Below, in pieces: positions 35,628 through 45,903 of a DNA stretch of 64,000 nt (position 1 is its first letter; every line of letters begins with the position of its first letter). Under the pieces are notes generated by a model. It was not told the origin of the DNA, searched no databases, and saw nothing but the letters and a program-made list of their open reading frames with translations. The translations under genes were made by a program, and so were the position numbers. This DNA is from CAYTNY01 sp964439215. GTDB taxonomy: Bacteria; Oederibacteriota; PGYV01; CAYTNY01. The stretch lies in NCBI GenBank assembly GCA_964439215.1, contig CAYTNY010000001.1, positions 3,529 to 67,528 of the forward strand, written 5' to 3'.

Positions 35628-36506
35628 TTATATTTCAAACAGTTCATCCGTGAATTTCCGGGCGGAAAATTCTTCAATATCGGCGGAAGTTTCACCAAAA
35701 GTAATGTACTTAACGGGAAGGTTCAGTCCTGAGCGTATGCCTATAACGCTTCCGCCTTTTGCGGAACTGTCAAATTTCGTAAGCACGATCCCGCTTAATT
35801 TTATACAGGCGTTAAATTCTTTTGCCTGCATATAGGCGTTTTTTCCGGTATTCGCGTCAATAATTATATATGCGTCAATATTTTCCTCCGCCACTTCTCT
35901 CATTGCTATTTTTTTTATTTTTTCAAGCTCCTGCATAAGATTTTTCTTTGTATGCAGTCTTCCGGCAGTGTCCACTATAAGCAGGTCCGCCCGGTCTTTT
36001 TTCGCTTTCATAACAGCGTCATACACAACAGAGGCCGGATCCGCATTTTCCATGCCGCTTATAAGTTCAACTCCCAGTTTTTCCGCCCATGAAGCAAGCT
36101 GCTGTATTGCCGCCGCCCTGAAAGTATCCGCCGCCGCAAACATTACTTTTTTTCCTTTTTTCTTAAAAAGCCATGCCAGTTTCGCGGCAGTACTGGTTTT
36201 TCCGCTCCCGTTTATTCCGGTAAGAAGCAGAATATGCAGCGGTGCTTTTATTTCCAGTCCGGCTCCATCATGAGAAAGTTTTTTTTCAAATTCTTTTTTC
36301 AGGAACCCGGCCGCTTCTTCATAAGTTTTAAGTTTGTTTTTTTCAAGCAGTTCTGACATTTCATCCACTATATCCATGTCTATGTCCGCGCTTATAAGCA
36401 GCTCTTCAAGTTCATCCAGATATTCTTTAATATCCCCTCTGTCAAAAAAAGATTTAATCTTCCCGAGAAATGATCTTGGCCGGGAAAATTTATCAGTTTT
36501 GGTCAT
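35628..36506 (-). CDS. ftsY: Signal recognition particle receptor FtsY
   Basis: This 292-residue SRP-type GTPase has a short helical N domain and G motifs GINGSGKT (97-104), DTFRAAAIQQLASWAE, DTAGRLHTKKNLM and TKFDSSAKGG. It docks ribosome-SRP complexes at the inner membrane. It lacks a long acidic N-terminal A domain, as in many bacteria. The start overlaps the smc stop by 14 bases, and smc-ftsY is a common pair. Confidence 0.96.
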   Translation of the reverse strand: MTKTDKFSRPRSFLGKIKSFFDRGDIKEYLDELEELLISADIDMDIVDEMSELLEKNKLKTYEEAAGFLKKEFEKKLSHDGAGLEIKAPLHILLLTGINGSGKTSTAAKLAWLFKKKGKKVMFAAADTFRAAAIQQLASWAEKLGVELISGMENADPASVVYDAVMKAKKDRADLLIVDTAGRLHTKKNLMQELEKIKKIAMREVAEENIDAYIIIDANTGKNAYMQAKEFNACIKLSGIVLTKFDSSAKGGSVIGIRSGLNLPVKYITFGETSADIEEFSARKFTDELFEI

Positions 36507-39500
36507 TGTCCCCGCCCTTTACCGGCTCCGCCGCCTCACCGGCTCCGGATGCATCGCTTTTATTGCTCCGTTTTTCTGCATCCGTGTTATTTTCTTCTGT
36601 TTTTTCCGGGCCTGCGGCTCCGGTATTTTCCGCGGAGCCTTCTGCCGCGGCATCCGTCTGCCGTTCACCGGAAGTACTGAATCCCTCCAGTCTTTCTTTT
36701 TTCACCTTTTTCTCATCCATTTCCTTTTTATCCGCGGGTTTTTTCTCTTTCCCGTCCAGTTTCACTGATATGATCTTTGAAACTCCGGCTTTTTCCATGG
36801 AAACTCCGTAAAGCACGTCCGCTGTTTCCATTGTTATCTTATTATGGGAAATTATTATAAACTGAGTTATGTCATTGAAGCTCTTTACCAGATTGGTAAA
36901 TCTGACAACATTAATATCATCAAGCGCCGCGTCAATCTCGTCCATTACGCAGAAAGGGCTTGCTTTTGTCAGAAACAGGGAAAATAAAAGGGATATTGCG
37001 GTTATTGCCTTTTCCCCGCCGGAAAGCAGGGTTATATTCTGAAGTTTTTTGCCCGGCGGCCTGGCTATAATATCTATTCCGGATTCCAGTATATTGTCCC
37101 TGTCAATCAGTATAAGATCCGCCTCTCCGCCGTTCATCATTTTCCTGAAAACCTCGGAAAACTTTCCTCTTATTTCATCAAAAGCCTTCTCAAAAAGCGC
37201 TTTTGACTCTTCATTTGTTTTTCTTATTACTTTCTGAAGGTTTGAGCGCGCCGATGCCAGGTCATCATACTGTGACTGAAGAAATTCATTTCTTTCTTTA
37301 AGTTCATTATATTCTTCTATCGCCACAAGGTTTATAACTCCGAGCTTATCCATCTTTTCTTTTTTTTCTTCCGCGTTCATTTTCAGTTCCCTGTACTGCT
37401 CCTCATCCATTCCTTCGCTTTCAATCTGCTCCTCGCGGGCCTTCACTTTGAATTCTTCTTCCAGTTTTTCTTCAAGAGCCCTTATGTCAACCGAAAGTTC
37501 GTTCATTACCACTTTCAGTTCATACTGCTGTTCTTTGAGCCGGTCCCTTTCCCTGCCCATTTCTTTTATATACTTTTCAAGTCCGTCCATCTCTTTTTTA
37601 AAACCTTCAAATTCAATTCTGCTTTGATTCCACGCGTCCTCGTCACCGCTGAGCGTATTTTTATCTTCATTTATTCTGTTTTCGCTTTCCTGCCGCTCCT
37701 GCCGGCTTTCGGATATTTTTATTTTCAGACTTTCAATTTCTTTGCCGGTATTTTCATAGAACGCCTCTATTTCCCCCAGCCTGTTTTCAAGCGTCTTTTT
37801 ATTGTTTAATTCCATTTCATATTCGTTTTTCGCGGTAAGAAACTCCATCCTTTTTTCTTCAAGATTTCTATTGAGCCCCTGCAGTTCTTCCTCTGCCCGG
37901 GCAATGCCTTCCTCCGCGTTTTCCGCCAGTTCCAGGACCCGCTGTTTTTCGTCTTTTTTCTTTCCGGACAGCTCCTGTATGCCGGCTATACGCTCTGACT
38001 TTTCCTCTTTTTCCTTTATAAGTTCTTTTTTCTGTACGTCCAGATTCTTAACTGTTTCTTTTACAAAAATACGCTCTTCTTCTTTCTGTTTGATCCTCTC
38101 ATCGTCCTTGACAACCTCAACATACCTGCTGTGAAACAGCGTGGACAGCCTCTCTATTTCGGATTCTATTTCAAATATTTTTCTCTCCTGGCGGACAAAT
38201 TCCTCTTCAACAGCGCCCTGTTTTTCCCGCGCAGCCATTATTTCATTTTTTATTTCACTGATCTCCCTTTCCCTGCTTAAAAAACCTTCGCCTGCCCCGG
38301 CTCCTGCTCCGGCTCTTGAATAATATCCCCGATTGGAAATAAATTCTCCCTGCTGCGTTAAAATATAGTATTCCTCGTCCGAATTCCCGTCACGGATTAT
38401 CTCAAACGCCTTTTCCAGATTTTCACAGGTAAATATATTGTAAAAAAGCGCTTTCAGCGGGGTATATTTTTCCTCTACAGTTATCATATCCGGAAGGTAC
38501 CCCGTAATATTTCTATGAGCGGCCTTTTTTCGTCCGGATTCAAGAACCGCCTCTCCGGAAAAAGAGGAATCAAAAAGCGAGATCCTGCCCTTGGCGTCCG
38601 CATACCTGGTGAATATATCCTTTACCACGCCTTTATCATTTATTATAACGGTCTGCAGGACATCCGAAAGTGTTTTCTCAACGGCTTTTTCATACGTTTT
38701 TTCAACACTTATAAGGTTACCGACCGCGTCAATTATCCTTTCACCGCCGGATTCTGTGTTTTCCTTTTTAAAATCCGTCAGAACTTTTCTTACTATTTCC
38801 CCGTATCCTTCAAGTTTTTCATGCATCTGCTTAAGGAATCCATACCTGGATTCCATACGCCCGATATCCATTTCCAGATCCTTCAGCATTGAATCTGTCC
38901 GTTTCTTTGTTTCGTTCTTTAAGATCTTTTCTTTAATTAAACGTGTTTCCCTTCCTTTTATATCTTCTATTTCATCTTTTTTTACGCCTCTGTTCTCGGT
39001 TATCTGCTTTAATTCATTTTCAATAAAAATTTCTTTTTCTCCGGCGTATTTTGCGTCAGCTTCATTCTTCTGAAGTTTTTCATCCAGCGTTTTCAGTGCT
39101 ATTTCCTGCTCAACCAGATTATTATTAAGTGTGTTTATTTCTTTATTCAGCTCTTCAACAGCTCTCAGTTTAACGTCTTTTTCGCTCCTGCGGGCCTCAA
39201 GACCCTGTTCAAATTCAGATACTTTAAGGGTCAGGCCCTCAATTTCCGTGTTTTTCCCGTCTATTTCGCGCTGTTTAACATCCAGCACTTCATTTTTTTC
39301 CGAGATTTCAATCCTGATCCGTTCAATTTTGCCCGCATTATCCACATTTTCATTTTTCAGCTCCTCAACCCGCTGGCTCAGTTCAGCGTACCTCTGGGAA
39401 AGAAATTTAAGATTATCTTCAAGCCTCTTTATTTCCTGCTGTTTAATAAGAAAACGCTCCCTTTTTTCATTTATATCTTTTTCTTTCTGAAGCGAAAGTA

Positions 39501-40320
39501 TTTTCATTTCTTCATGTTTCATTTCATGCGTGGAAAGCTTTGTGTTTTCTTCCTCTATTTTTTCGTCAACACTCTTTTTTTCGCCCTCAACATTTCTGTA
39601 CTTGGAATTTTTTTTCTTTATATCCCTGAACAGGAGCCTTACCGCTATATCGCTCCATTCTTCCTTAAGAACTTTATACTTTTCGGCTTTTTTCGCCTGC
39701 CTCTCAAGCGATGCCGCCTGCCGTTTGACTTCAACAAGTATGTCGTTTATCCTCAGCATATTCTGTTCGGTCGCTTCAAGCCTTCTTAACGCTTCATCTC
39801 TTTTCTTTATGTACTTTGTTATACCCGCGGCTTCTTCAAATATTTCCCTTCTCTGCTCGGGTTTTGTATTTATTATCCTGTCCACTTCGCCCTGGCTTAT
39901 CACGGAATAGGAATCAATACCCACTCCCGTATCCATAAAAAGCTCCACTATATCCTTGAGTCTTACGGGATTTTCATTTATAAAATATTCGCTCTCTCCG
40001 GACCTGTAAAGTCTTCTGGTGACCTTTACTTCGGTATAATCCATATTTATGGTTTTCTCGGAATTATCAAGCGTTATGGATACTTCCGCCATACCCAGCG
40101 TCTTGCGGTCGTCAGACCCCACAAATATAACATCTTCCATCCTGCTGCCCCTTAAGGACTTCGGACTCTGCGTTCCGAGCACCCATTTCACGGCGTCAAA
40201 TATATTGCTTTTCCCGGAACCGTTCGGACCCACAACAATGGTTATTCCGCCGCCGAATTTCAGGCGCGTTTTATCAGCAAAAGATTTAAAACCAAAAAGT
40301 TCAAGTTCTTTAAATTTCAA
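36493..40320 (-). CDS. smc: Chromosome segregation protein SMC
   Basis: The 1275-residue protein has an N-terminal ATPase lobe (GPNGSGKSN at 31-39), two long coiled coils, a hinge near residues 510-680 and a C-terminal lobe with the LLSGGEKAITA signature and Walker B FCVMDEIDAALDD. It loads on DNA to compact and separate chromosomes. About 80 residues rich in Glu, Lys, Ala and Gly follow the ATPase lobe, an unusual disordered tail that brings the length above the typical 1190. It starts directly after the aminotransferase gene. Confidence 0.97.
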   Translation of the reverse strand: MKFKELELFGFKSFADKTRLKFGGGITIVVGPNGSGKSNIFDAVKWVLGTQSPKSLRGSRMEDVIFVGSDDRKTLGMAEVSITLDNSEKTINMDYTEVKVTRRLYRSGESEYFINENPVRLKDIVELFMDTGVGIDSYSVISQGEVDRIINTKPEQRREIFEEAAGITKYIKKRDEALRRLEATEQNMLRINDILVEVKRQAASLERQAKKAEKYKVLKEEWSDIAVRLLFRDIKKKNSKYRNVEGEKKSVDEKIEEENTKLSTHEMKHEEMKILSLQKEKDINEKRERFLIKQQEIKRLEDNLKFLSQRYAELSQRVEELKNENVDNAGKIERIRIEISEKNEVLDVKQREIDGKNTEIEGLTLKVSEFEQGLEARRSEKDVKLRAVEELNKEINTLNNNLVEQEIALKTLDEKLQKNEADAKYAGEKEIFIENELKQITENRGVKKDEIEDIKGRETRLIKEKILKNETKKRTDSMLKDLEMDIGRMESRYGFLKQMHEKLEGYGEIVRKVLTDFKKENTESGGERIIDAVGNLISVEKTYEKAVEKTLSDVLQTVIINDKGVVKDIFTRYADAKGRISLFDSSFSGEAVLESGRKKAAHRNITGYLPDMITVEEKYTPLKALFYNIFTCENLEKAFEIIRDGNSDEEYYILTQQGEFISNRGYYSRAGAGAGAGEGFLSREREISEIKNEIMAAREKQGAVEEEFVRQERKIFEIESEIERLSTLFHSRYVEVVKDDERIKQKEEERIFVKETVKNLDVQKKELIKEKEEKSERIAGIQELSGKKKDEKQRVLELAENAEEGIARAEEELQGLNRNLEEKRMEFLTAKNEYEMELNNKKTLENRLGEIEAFYENTGKEIESLKIKISESRQERQESENRINEDKNTLSGDEDAWNQSRIEFEGFKKEMDGLEKYIKEMGRERDRLKEQQYELKVVMNELSVDIRALEEKLEEEFKVKAREEQIESEGMDEEQYRELKMNAEEKKEKMDKLGVINLVAIEEYNELKERNEFLQSQYDDLASARSNLQKVIRKTNEESKALFEKAFDEIRGKFSEVFRKMMNGGEADLILIDRDNILESGIDIIARPPGKKLQNITLLSGGEKAITAISLLFSLFLTKASPFCVMDEIDAALDDINVVRFTNLVKSFNDITQFIIISHNKITMETADVLYGVSMEKAGVSKIISVKLDGKEKKPADKKEMDEKKVKKERLEGFSTSGERQTDAAAEGSAENTGAAGPEKTEENNTDAEKRSNKSDASGAGEAAEPVKGGDNDQN

Positions 40321-41427
40321 TTATATTCTCCCGAAATATTTTTTAAATGCTCTGCTTATTTTTTCAATATCATCTCTGTTCAGGCCGGGATGAACCGGCA
40401 GGCTTATAACTTCCCGCGATGCCTTTTCCGCCTCCGGGAACGCCGCGTTTTTCCCCGCAAACTTCCTGAATACAGGCTGTTTATGCAGAGGCACGGGATA
40501 AAATACCTTGGCTCCTATTTTTTCGGCATTGAGATGTTTTAAAAGACTGCCGCGCCTGCCTTTTTTCACCCTGACTGTAAACTGATGAAAAATATGCCGG
40601 CATCCTTTCTGTTCTTTCGGTGTTATTATACTGTCATATTCAGCGAATGCTTCTGTTAACACAGCCGCGTTCTTTCTTCTTTTTGCGTTAAATCCGTCAA
40701 GCTTTTTCAGCTGCTCCAGCCCTATTGCCGCCTCAATATCCGTGGTGCGGTAGTTGTAGCCTATATGCGTATGGTAATACATATTTTTCATTCCGTGGTT
40801 TATAAACTGTCTTGCTGTTCTTTCCGGGCCCCTGCTCTTAAAAATAACCATTCCGCCTTCCGAAGACGTCATATTTTTCGTCGCGTACATTGAAAATGCC
40901 GCCGCATCCCCGAACTGCCCCGCTTTTTTCCCTTTATAAACCGCGCCATGCGCCTGCGCCGCATCTTCTATTACTTTCACGCCGTACCTTCGGGCCGTTT
41001 TCATTATCTCATCCATTTTACATATCTGTCCGTAAAGATGTACAACAACCACGGCTTTTATTTTTCTTTTTTTGTCTTTTTTCAGAGCCTGCTCCAGCGC
41101 ATCGGGGGATATATTAAAACTTTCTTCTTCAATATCCGCAAAAACAGGCGAGGCGCCCGAATGAATTATTGAACTTGCCGTTGCAAAAAAGGTAAAAGGT
41201 GTTGTTAAAACCATATCGCCCCTTCCTATACCGAGGGCATAAAGAGCTGTATGCAGGGCGCACGTCCCGTTTGCCGCGGCAACCGCGCTTTTTGCTCCCT
41301 GATAAGAAGCGAACTTTCTCTCAAATTCCTTCACAACAGGGCCCGATGCGATGATCCCCGAATCAAGCACTTTTTTTACCGCCTGCTTTTCCTCTTTGCC
41401 TATTAACGGCCTTGAAATTGGAAGCAT
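40321..41427 (-). CDS. DegT/DnrJ/EryC1-family sugar aminotransferase
   Basis: The 368-residue PLP enzyme has the cofactor Lys184 in YATKNMTSSEGG and Asp155 in IEDAAQAHGA, which contacts the pyridine nitrogen. It aminates a nucleotide-linked keto sugar. Position beside lpxI and lpxA recalls GnnB, which makes the 3-amino sugar of some lipid A, but no GnnA oxidoreductase is next to it. A surface-polysaccharide role is equally possible. It abuts smc with no gap. Confidence 0.9.
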   Translation of the reverse strand: MLPISRPLIGKEEKQAVKKVLDSGIIASGPVVKEFERKFASYQGAKSAVAAANGTCALHTALYALGIGRGDMVLTTPFTFFATASSIIHSGASPVFADIEEESFNISPDALEQALKKDKKRKIKAVVVVHLYGQICKMDEIMKTARRYGVKVIEDAAQAHGAVYKGKKAGQFGDAAAFSMYATKNMTSSEGGMVIFKSRGPERTARQFINHGMKNMYYHTHIGYNYRTTDIEAAIGLEQLKKLDGFNAKRRKNAAVLTEAFAEYDSIITPKEQKGCRHIFHQFTVRVKKGRRGSLLKHLNAEKIGAKVFYPVPLHKQPVFRKFAGKNAAFPEAEKASREVISLPVHPGLNRDDIEKISRAFKKYFGRI

Positions 41428-41453
41428 ACCATTCTCCTTATGAATGTTTTTTA

Positions 41454-42254
41454 TCAGTAACCGGTTATAAATATTTTTGCTCTGTCTGCTTTTTTTATGA
41501 TCTTCTCCCTGTCAAGAAGAAATGTTCTGCCTGCCTCAAGCGCAATTCCCGCGCCTTTATGTTTTTGAATAAGATCTATTGTTTTTTCTCCCACAACAGG
41601 AACGTCATACCTCATATCCTGTCCCGGCCTTGCCGCTTTTACGACCACAAAGCCCGGCCCGCCTTCCGCCGCGGCGCGTTCAATGCATTTATCTGTTCCT
41701 TCCATTGCTTCAACCGCAATTATTGACTTCTTTTTCACAACAACCGTCTGTCCTATATCCAGCGACGCCGTCTTTTTCGCGATCTTAATTCCCAGCTGAA
41801 TATCCCGGATATTATCTTTCCCCGGCGCTGTTTTTCCCGCATTTCCCTTTCCCGCAAGAAAATCCTCAAGAAGATATGTACTCTTTAAGACCTTTATTCC
41901 TTTTTCCGAAAAAAGGTCTATTATCCCTTTCATTACCGCGGCTGCCCTGAAATCCTTAAGTTTCATAAGAGTCTTTAAAGTAAGCATGTCAAACTTTATA
42001 TTTTTAACAAGATTTGCGTGCCGAATATAACCCAAAAGCACTATCCTGTCAACCGCTTCTTTTCTGCATATACGGATGATTTTAGAAAGCTCCGTTATTT
42101 TTATTTCATAAGGCTCTGAATATTCGGCAAGCGCTTTTATGTCAGCCTCGCCTGTTATTCCGAAAACAACCACGGGCTTTTTTTTCTCCGCTGCTTTGCG
42201 CAGGAACAAAAGCGGCAGGCTGCCTCCTCCCGCCGCAAGGGCTGTTTTCTTCAC
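41454..42254 (-). CDS. lpxI: UDP-2,3-diacylglucosamine pyrophosphatase LpxI
   Basis: This 266-residue DUF1009/LpxI protein has LAAGGGSLPLLF at the start and the C-terminal catalytic part with VEAMEGTDKCIERA and VKAARPGQDMRYDVPVVG. LpxI hydrolyses UDP-diacylglucosamine to lipid X in the fourth step of lipid A synthesis, replacing LpxH of E. coli. The start overlaps the lpxA stop by four bases, which fits the pathway. Confidence 0.93.
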   Translation of the reverse strand: MKKTALAAGGGSLPLLFLRKAAEKKKPVVVFGITGEADIKALAEYSEPYEIKITELSKIIRICRKEAVDRIVLLGYIRHANLVKNIKFDMLTLKTLMKLKDFRAAAVMKGIIDLFSEKGIKVLKSTYLLEDFLAGKGNAGKTAPGKDNIRDIQLGIKIAKKTASLDIGQTVVVKKKSIIAVEAMEGTDKCIERAAAEGGPGFVVVKAARPGQDMRYDVPVVGEKTIDLIQKHKGAGIALEAGRTFLLDREKIIKKADRAKIFITGY

Positions 42255-43018
42255 CTTATGATACCTCTGGCGGATGTTTCCGCGAATTCAATAAAATGCC
42301 TGACATCTTCGGTATTCTCCGCCTGTTTTTTCACGGTTTCAACCGCTTCTTTCATCATAAGTTTCTTTCTGAAAATAATATTATATGCGTTTTGAAGCGC
42401 CTTTATCCTCGCGGAGTCAAAACCTTTTCGTTTCAGTCCGACTTTATTCAGCCCGAACGTTCTTGCGGGCTCGCTGACAACCATGACAAACGGCATTGCG
42501 TCTTTGGTGACCCTGCATCCTCCGCCTATCATGCTGTATGCGCCTATTCTGACGCCCTGGTGCACAAGCACCGTACTGCTTATAAACGCATGGTCCTCAA
42601 CAAGCGTGTGCCCCGCCAGCTGTGCGGCGTTTACTATTATAACATTATTCTTCACCCGCGCATCATGGGCCATATGAACATATCCCATGATAAAGTTATT
42701 GTCTCCTATACGGGTCGCGCCGCCGGGAGCGGTTGCCCTGTGTATTGTGGCATATTCCCTTATGACATTTCCGTCTCCCACAATAACAAATGATTCTTCG
42801 TCTTTAAATTTTGTATCCTGCGGCTTATCGCCTATCAGCGTGCCTTCTCCGATATAATTTCCTCTGCCCAGGACAGTGCCTTTTTTAAGATGAACCTTCG
42901 GCGCGATTTCGCATTCATCTCCCACAACAACGCCTTCATCAATTATGGCAAAGGCTCCCACCTTTACATTTTTTCCTATTTCCGCTTTTTCGGAAACCAG
43001 AGCTGTATCGTGTATCAC
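42251..43018 (-). CDS. lpxA: UDP-N-acetylglucosamine acyltransferase LpxA
   Basis: The 255-residue left-handed beta-helix protein is built of hexapeptide repeats. It has the catalytic His in the YVHMAHDARV segment and a helical C-terminus. LpxA adds a 3-hydroxyacyl chain to UDP-GlcNAc from acyl-ACP, the first step of lipid A. It sits 21 bases after fabZ, which draws on the same acyl-ACP pool, and overlaps lpxI. Length is slightly short of 262. Confidence 0.95.
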   Translation of the reverse strand: MIHDTALVSEKAEIGKNVKVGAFAIIDEGVVVGDECEIAPKVHLKKGTVLGRGNYIGEGTLIGDKPQDTKFKDEESFVIVGDGNVIREYATIHRATAPGGATRIGDNNFIMGYVHMAHDARVKNNVIIVNAAQLAGHTLVEDHAFISSTVLVHQGVRIGAYSMIGGGCRVTKDAMPFVMVVSEPARTFGLNKVGLKRKGFDSARIKALQNAYNIIFRKKLMMKEAVETVKKQAENTEDVRHFIEFAETSARGIIR

Positions 43019-43039
43019 TTCACTTCTCCTTTTTCATCA

Positions 43040-43480
43040 TCAGGCGATCATAGCCATCATATCCGCTTCCGCGGCTTTGTCCTCTCCGACAAAAGCGTCC
43101 CCGTGTATTTTTCCTATCTTTCCTTTAAATTTTTCTATTGTCACCTTCATCGTCAGCGTGTCCCCGGGAACCACCGGCCTTCTGAACTTCACATTGTCAA
43201 TTGACATGAAATAAATGGCTTTTCCTTCCTGTCCTTCAAGTTTTTTCATGAGAAGCACCCCGCCGGTCTGCGCCATTGCCTCCACAATCAGAACCCCCGG
43301 CATTACGGGTTCATCCGGATAATGCCCCTGGAAGAACCATTCATTCATAGTCACATTCTTTATTCCTGTAATTGACTCCCCTTCTGTGATTTCCGTTATT
43401 CTGTCCACGAGCAGCATAGGGATCCTGTGGGGAATAAGTTTCATAATTTCTTTAACATTCAGCTTTGTTTCCATAATCAT
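43040..43480 (-). CDS. fabZ: 3-hydroxyacyl-ACP dehydratase FabZ
   Basis: The 146-residue hot-dog-fold enzyme dehydrates 3-hydroxyacyl-ACP in fatty-acid elongation. The active-site His53 lies in FFQGHYPDEPVMPG and the Glu in VLIVEAMAQ. It stands between lpxC and lpxA, a position common in diderms, where it competes with LpxA and LpxD for hydroxyacyl-ACP. Confidence 0.96.
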   Translation of the reverse strand: MIMETKLNVKEIMKLIPHRIPMLLVDRITEITEGESITGIKNVTMNEWFFQGHYPDEPVMPGVLIVEAMAQTGGVLLMKKLEGQEGKAIYFMSIDNVKFRRPVVPGDTLTMKVTIEKFKGKIGKIHGDAFVGEDKAAEADMMAMIA

Positions 43481-43519
43481 TCACCTCGTTTTTTTTCATG
43501 AATTAATATACGGCCGGGA

Positions 43520-44341
43520 TTATTTTTTAATCGTGCGGATTTTCTTTATTGCTTCTATATTATGCCTGTGCCCTGTCTTATAGGCAATAACAAGCATTTT
43601 CAGTCCTGAACCCAGAATGCCGAAGTCGCCTATTACATCAAGAGCCTTATGCCTTGCCAGTTCGTTTTTATACCGCAGTCTTGTATTAACGGCCCTGCCT
43701 TTATCCATCAGAACCGCGTTTTTAGGCCCCGCGCCTTTTATAAGCCCGCTTTTTATGAGCCCCTGCAGTTCTTTTTTAAAGCCAAAAGTTCTGGCCCGGC
43801 AGATGCGTTTTAAGTATGTATCAGGCGTTACCTCCGATGAAAACTCCATCGGCCCGCATCCCATTTCGGAAAAATCGGAAAAATAATAAACTTTAAACAC
43901 AGGATACGGAATAACAGCCAGAAAACAGCCGTTGTCTTTAACTGCCGCAGGCTCTTTTATTTCCAGTGTTTTTTTTAATGCATTCTGTTTTTTCAGCCCC
44001 GCACTCAAAACAGCTTTCGCAAAAACCGCGGCGCTGCCGTCGCCGCAGGGAAGTTCGCCGCCTTTAATTTCAACGGTTATATTGTCTATTCCAAGCCCCC
44101 GCACAGCCGATACCATATGCTCCACGGTATAAATCCTGCTTTTTCCTTTTTTTACGGATGTCCCGCGCCTTGTATCAAATACATTTTCGGGCCTCAGGGT
44201 ATATTTCTCATTATTATTCTTTATTATTATTCCTCTGCCGGGCGCGGCCGCGGAAAAAACCACGGTGCTTTCTCTGCCCTTGTGCAGGCCCCTGCCTTTT
44301 ACCAGCGCGCTTCCCGCAATAGTAATCTGTTTTTCTCTCAT
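43520..44341 (-). CDS. lpxC: UDP-3-O-acyl-N-acetylglucosamine deacetylase LpxC
   Basis: This 273-residue zinc enzyme performs the committed step of lipid A synthesis. Zinc ligands appear in [16 protein letters not shown] and [12 protein letters not shown], and the later catalytic His is in KTGHRHN. It is shorter than E. coli LpxC (305) but complete over all motifs. It overlaps the lpxD stop by four bases. Confidence 0.94.
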   Translation of the reverse strand: MREKQITIAGSALVKGRGLHKGRESTVVFSAAAPGRGIIIKNNNEKYTLRPENVFDTRRGTSVKKGKSRIYTVEHMVSAVRGLGIDNITVEIKGGELPCGDGSAAVFAKAVLSAGLKKQNALKKTLEIKEPAAVKDNGCFLAVIPYPVFKVYYFSDFSEMGCGPMEFSSEVTPDTYLKRICRARTFGFKKELQGLIKSGLIKGAGPKNAVLMDKGRAVNTRLRYKNELARHKALDVIGDFGILGSGLKMLVIAYKTGHRHNIEAIKKIRTIKK

Positions 44342-45363
44342 TTGTTCTTTTTAAACCCGTCCAGTTCCTCTTTGATTTTTCTGATCTCTTTTATAAGCTC
44401 CGGAATCTTAGCTGTATTTGCCTCTGCTCTTCTGACCTGCATAATGGGCCTTGCCGGGGTCCCGCTCATAACAGAACCCGGTTCAATATCCTTTGAAACT
44501 CCGGCCTTAGATCCTATTATTGCTCCGTCTTTTATCGCGACATGGTCGGCAATACCTGCCTGTCCGCCTATAATGCATCCTTTTCCTATCACCGTGCTTC
44601 CCGCAATACCGGTCTGCGCCGCAATAAGGGTTCCCGCCCCTATCTTTACATTATGGCCCACATGGATAAGATTATCCATTTTCACATTATCATCTATGAC
44701 CGTAGGTCCGAAAGCGCCTCTGTCAATACAGCAGTTCGCCCCTATTTCAACGTTATTTCCGATCTCCACCCATCCTGTCTGGGGTATTTTCACAACATCA
44801 TCCTTAACCGGAAGGAAACCAAATCCATCCGGACCTATGACGGCTCCCGCATGAATAATACAGTCAACTCCTATTTTTACCCGCGCGTATATTACCGCAT
44901 TCGGGTATATAATTGTTTTATTTCCGATTGCGGCATTTTCTCCGACACAGACGCCGTCCGACACCACAGCCATATCCCCGATGCTGCATCCGTCTCTTAT
45001 TACCGCGGCTCCCCCAATATGAACGTCTTTTCCTATTTTTACATCTTTTCCTATTACCGCTGTTTCTGAGATACCCGGCTGCGGCCGCGGCCGGGTATAA
45101 AACATCCTTAAAACTTCAACATACGCTTTTTTTGCGTCGTCTACCTTTATTATTGTCTTCCCTTTTAAATCTGACCGTGAATCCGAAATTATAACCCGCG
45201 CCTTTGAACGTTCCGCCGCTTCAATATATTTTTCGGAAAGAATAAAGCTCGCATCCGTGCCGGAAGCATTTTCAAGATCTGAGATTCCGGATATAACAGC
45301 CTCCGCATCACCGGCAGCTGTTCCGCCCAGTTTTCGCGCCAGCTGCCGTGCGGAAAGTTCCAT
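44338..45363 (-). CDS. lpxD: UDP-3-O-acylglucosamine N-acyltransferase LpxD
   Basis: The 341-residue enzyme has an N-terminal uridine-binding domain (to about residue 100), a hexapeptide beta-helix with the catalytic His in [11 protein letters not shown], and a C-terminal helix. It adds the second hydroxyacyl chain to the deacetylated lipid A precursor. It follows the skp-like gene by six bases and overlaps lpxC. Confidence 0.95.
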   Translation of the reverse strand: MELSARQLARKLGGTAAGDAEAVISGISDLENASGTDASFILSEKYIEAAERSKARVIISDSRSDLKGKTIIKVDDAKKAYVEVLRMFYTRPRPQPGISETAVIGKDVKIGKDVHIGGAAVIRDGCSIGDMAVVSDGVCVGENAAIGNKTIIYPNAVIYARVKIGVDCIIHAGAVIGPDGFGFLPVKDDVVKIPQTGWVEIGNNVEIGANCCIDRGAFGPTVIDDNVKMDNLIHVGHNVKIGAGTLIAAQTGIAGSTVIGKGCIIGGQAGIADHVAIKDGAIIGSKAGVSKDIEPGSVMSGTPARPIMQVRRAEANTAKIPELIKEIRKIKEELDGFKKNK

Positions 45364-45369
45364 TGAATC

Positions 45370-45864
45370 TTAATTCCCGTTCATTTCTTTTATTACATCA
45401 AATGTAAGATCGTCGCCGCCGAACAACAGCAGGTTCTTTTCAAAAACATAATCATACCCTTCATCTTTCGCTACTTTCTGCACAACCGCTCTTATATGCT
45501 CTATGATTTCGCCCGTGGCGCTCTGCTCTTCACTCATTAGCACACGTGCTTTTTCCTCCGCTTCCCTGGAAAGTTTCGCGATCTCCTGCTGAAGTTCTTC
45601 CTGTTTTTTCTGAAGATTTTTCCTGTCAAGCACACCTGCTTTCTTTTCCAGGTCATCTCTCCTCTCAAGAAGCATCTGTTTTTCTTTTTCTATGTTCTTT
45701 TCCATCTCTTCTTTTTTCTTCATAAGTTTTTCCTGAGCCTTTTTTGTACCCCCATACTTTGAAAAGACCTTTTCAATGTCAACATAACCCACATTCAGCG
45801 CAAATGCCGACACCGAAAAAACCATAAGCATCAAAACCGCCGTCAAAATCTTCATTTTTCTCAT
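45370..45864 (-). CDS. OmpH/Skp-family periplasmic chaperone
   Basis: The 164-residue protein has a signal peptide (cleavage after AFA), LNVGYVDIEKVF at the mature start and a long coiled coil ending in DEGYDYVFEKNLLLFGG, the OmpH/Skp plan. It holds unfolded outer-membrane proteins in the periplasm for the BAM complex. It lies between bamA and lpxD, the classical arrangement. Confidence 0.93.
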   Translation of the reverse strand: MRKMKILTAVLMLMVFSVSAFALNVGYVDIEKVFSKYGGTKKAQEKLMKKKEEMEKNIEKEKQMLLERRDDLEKKAGVLDRKNLQKKQEELQQEIAKLSREAEEKARVLMSEEQSATGEIIEHIRAVVQKVAKDEGYDYVFEKNLLLFGGDDLTFDVIKEMNGN

Positions 45865-45903
45865 TTCTATTACCTCCTGCTTTTTTTATTATTTTATTGA
45901 ATG

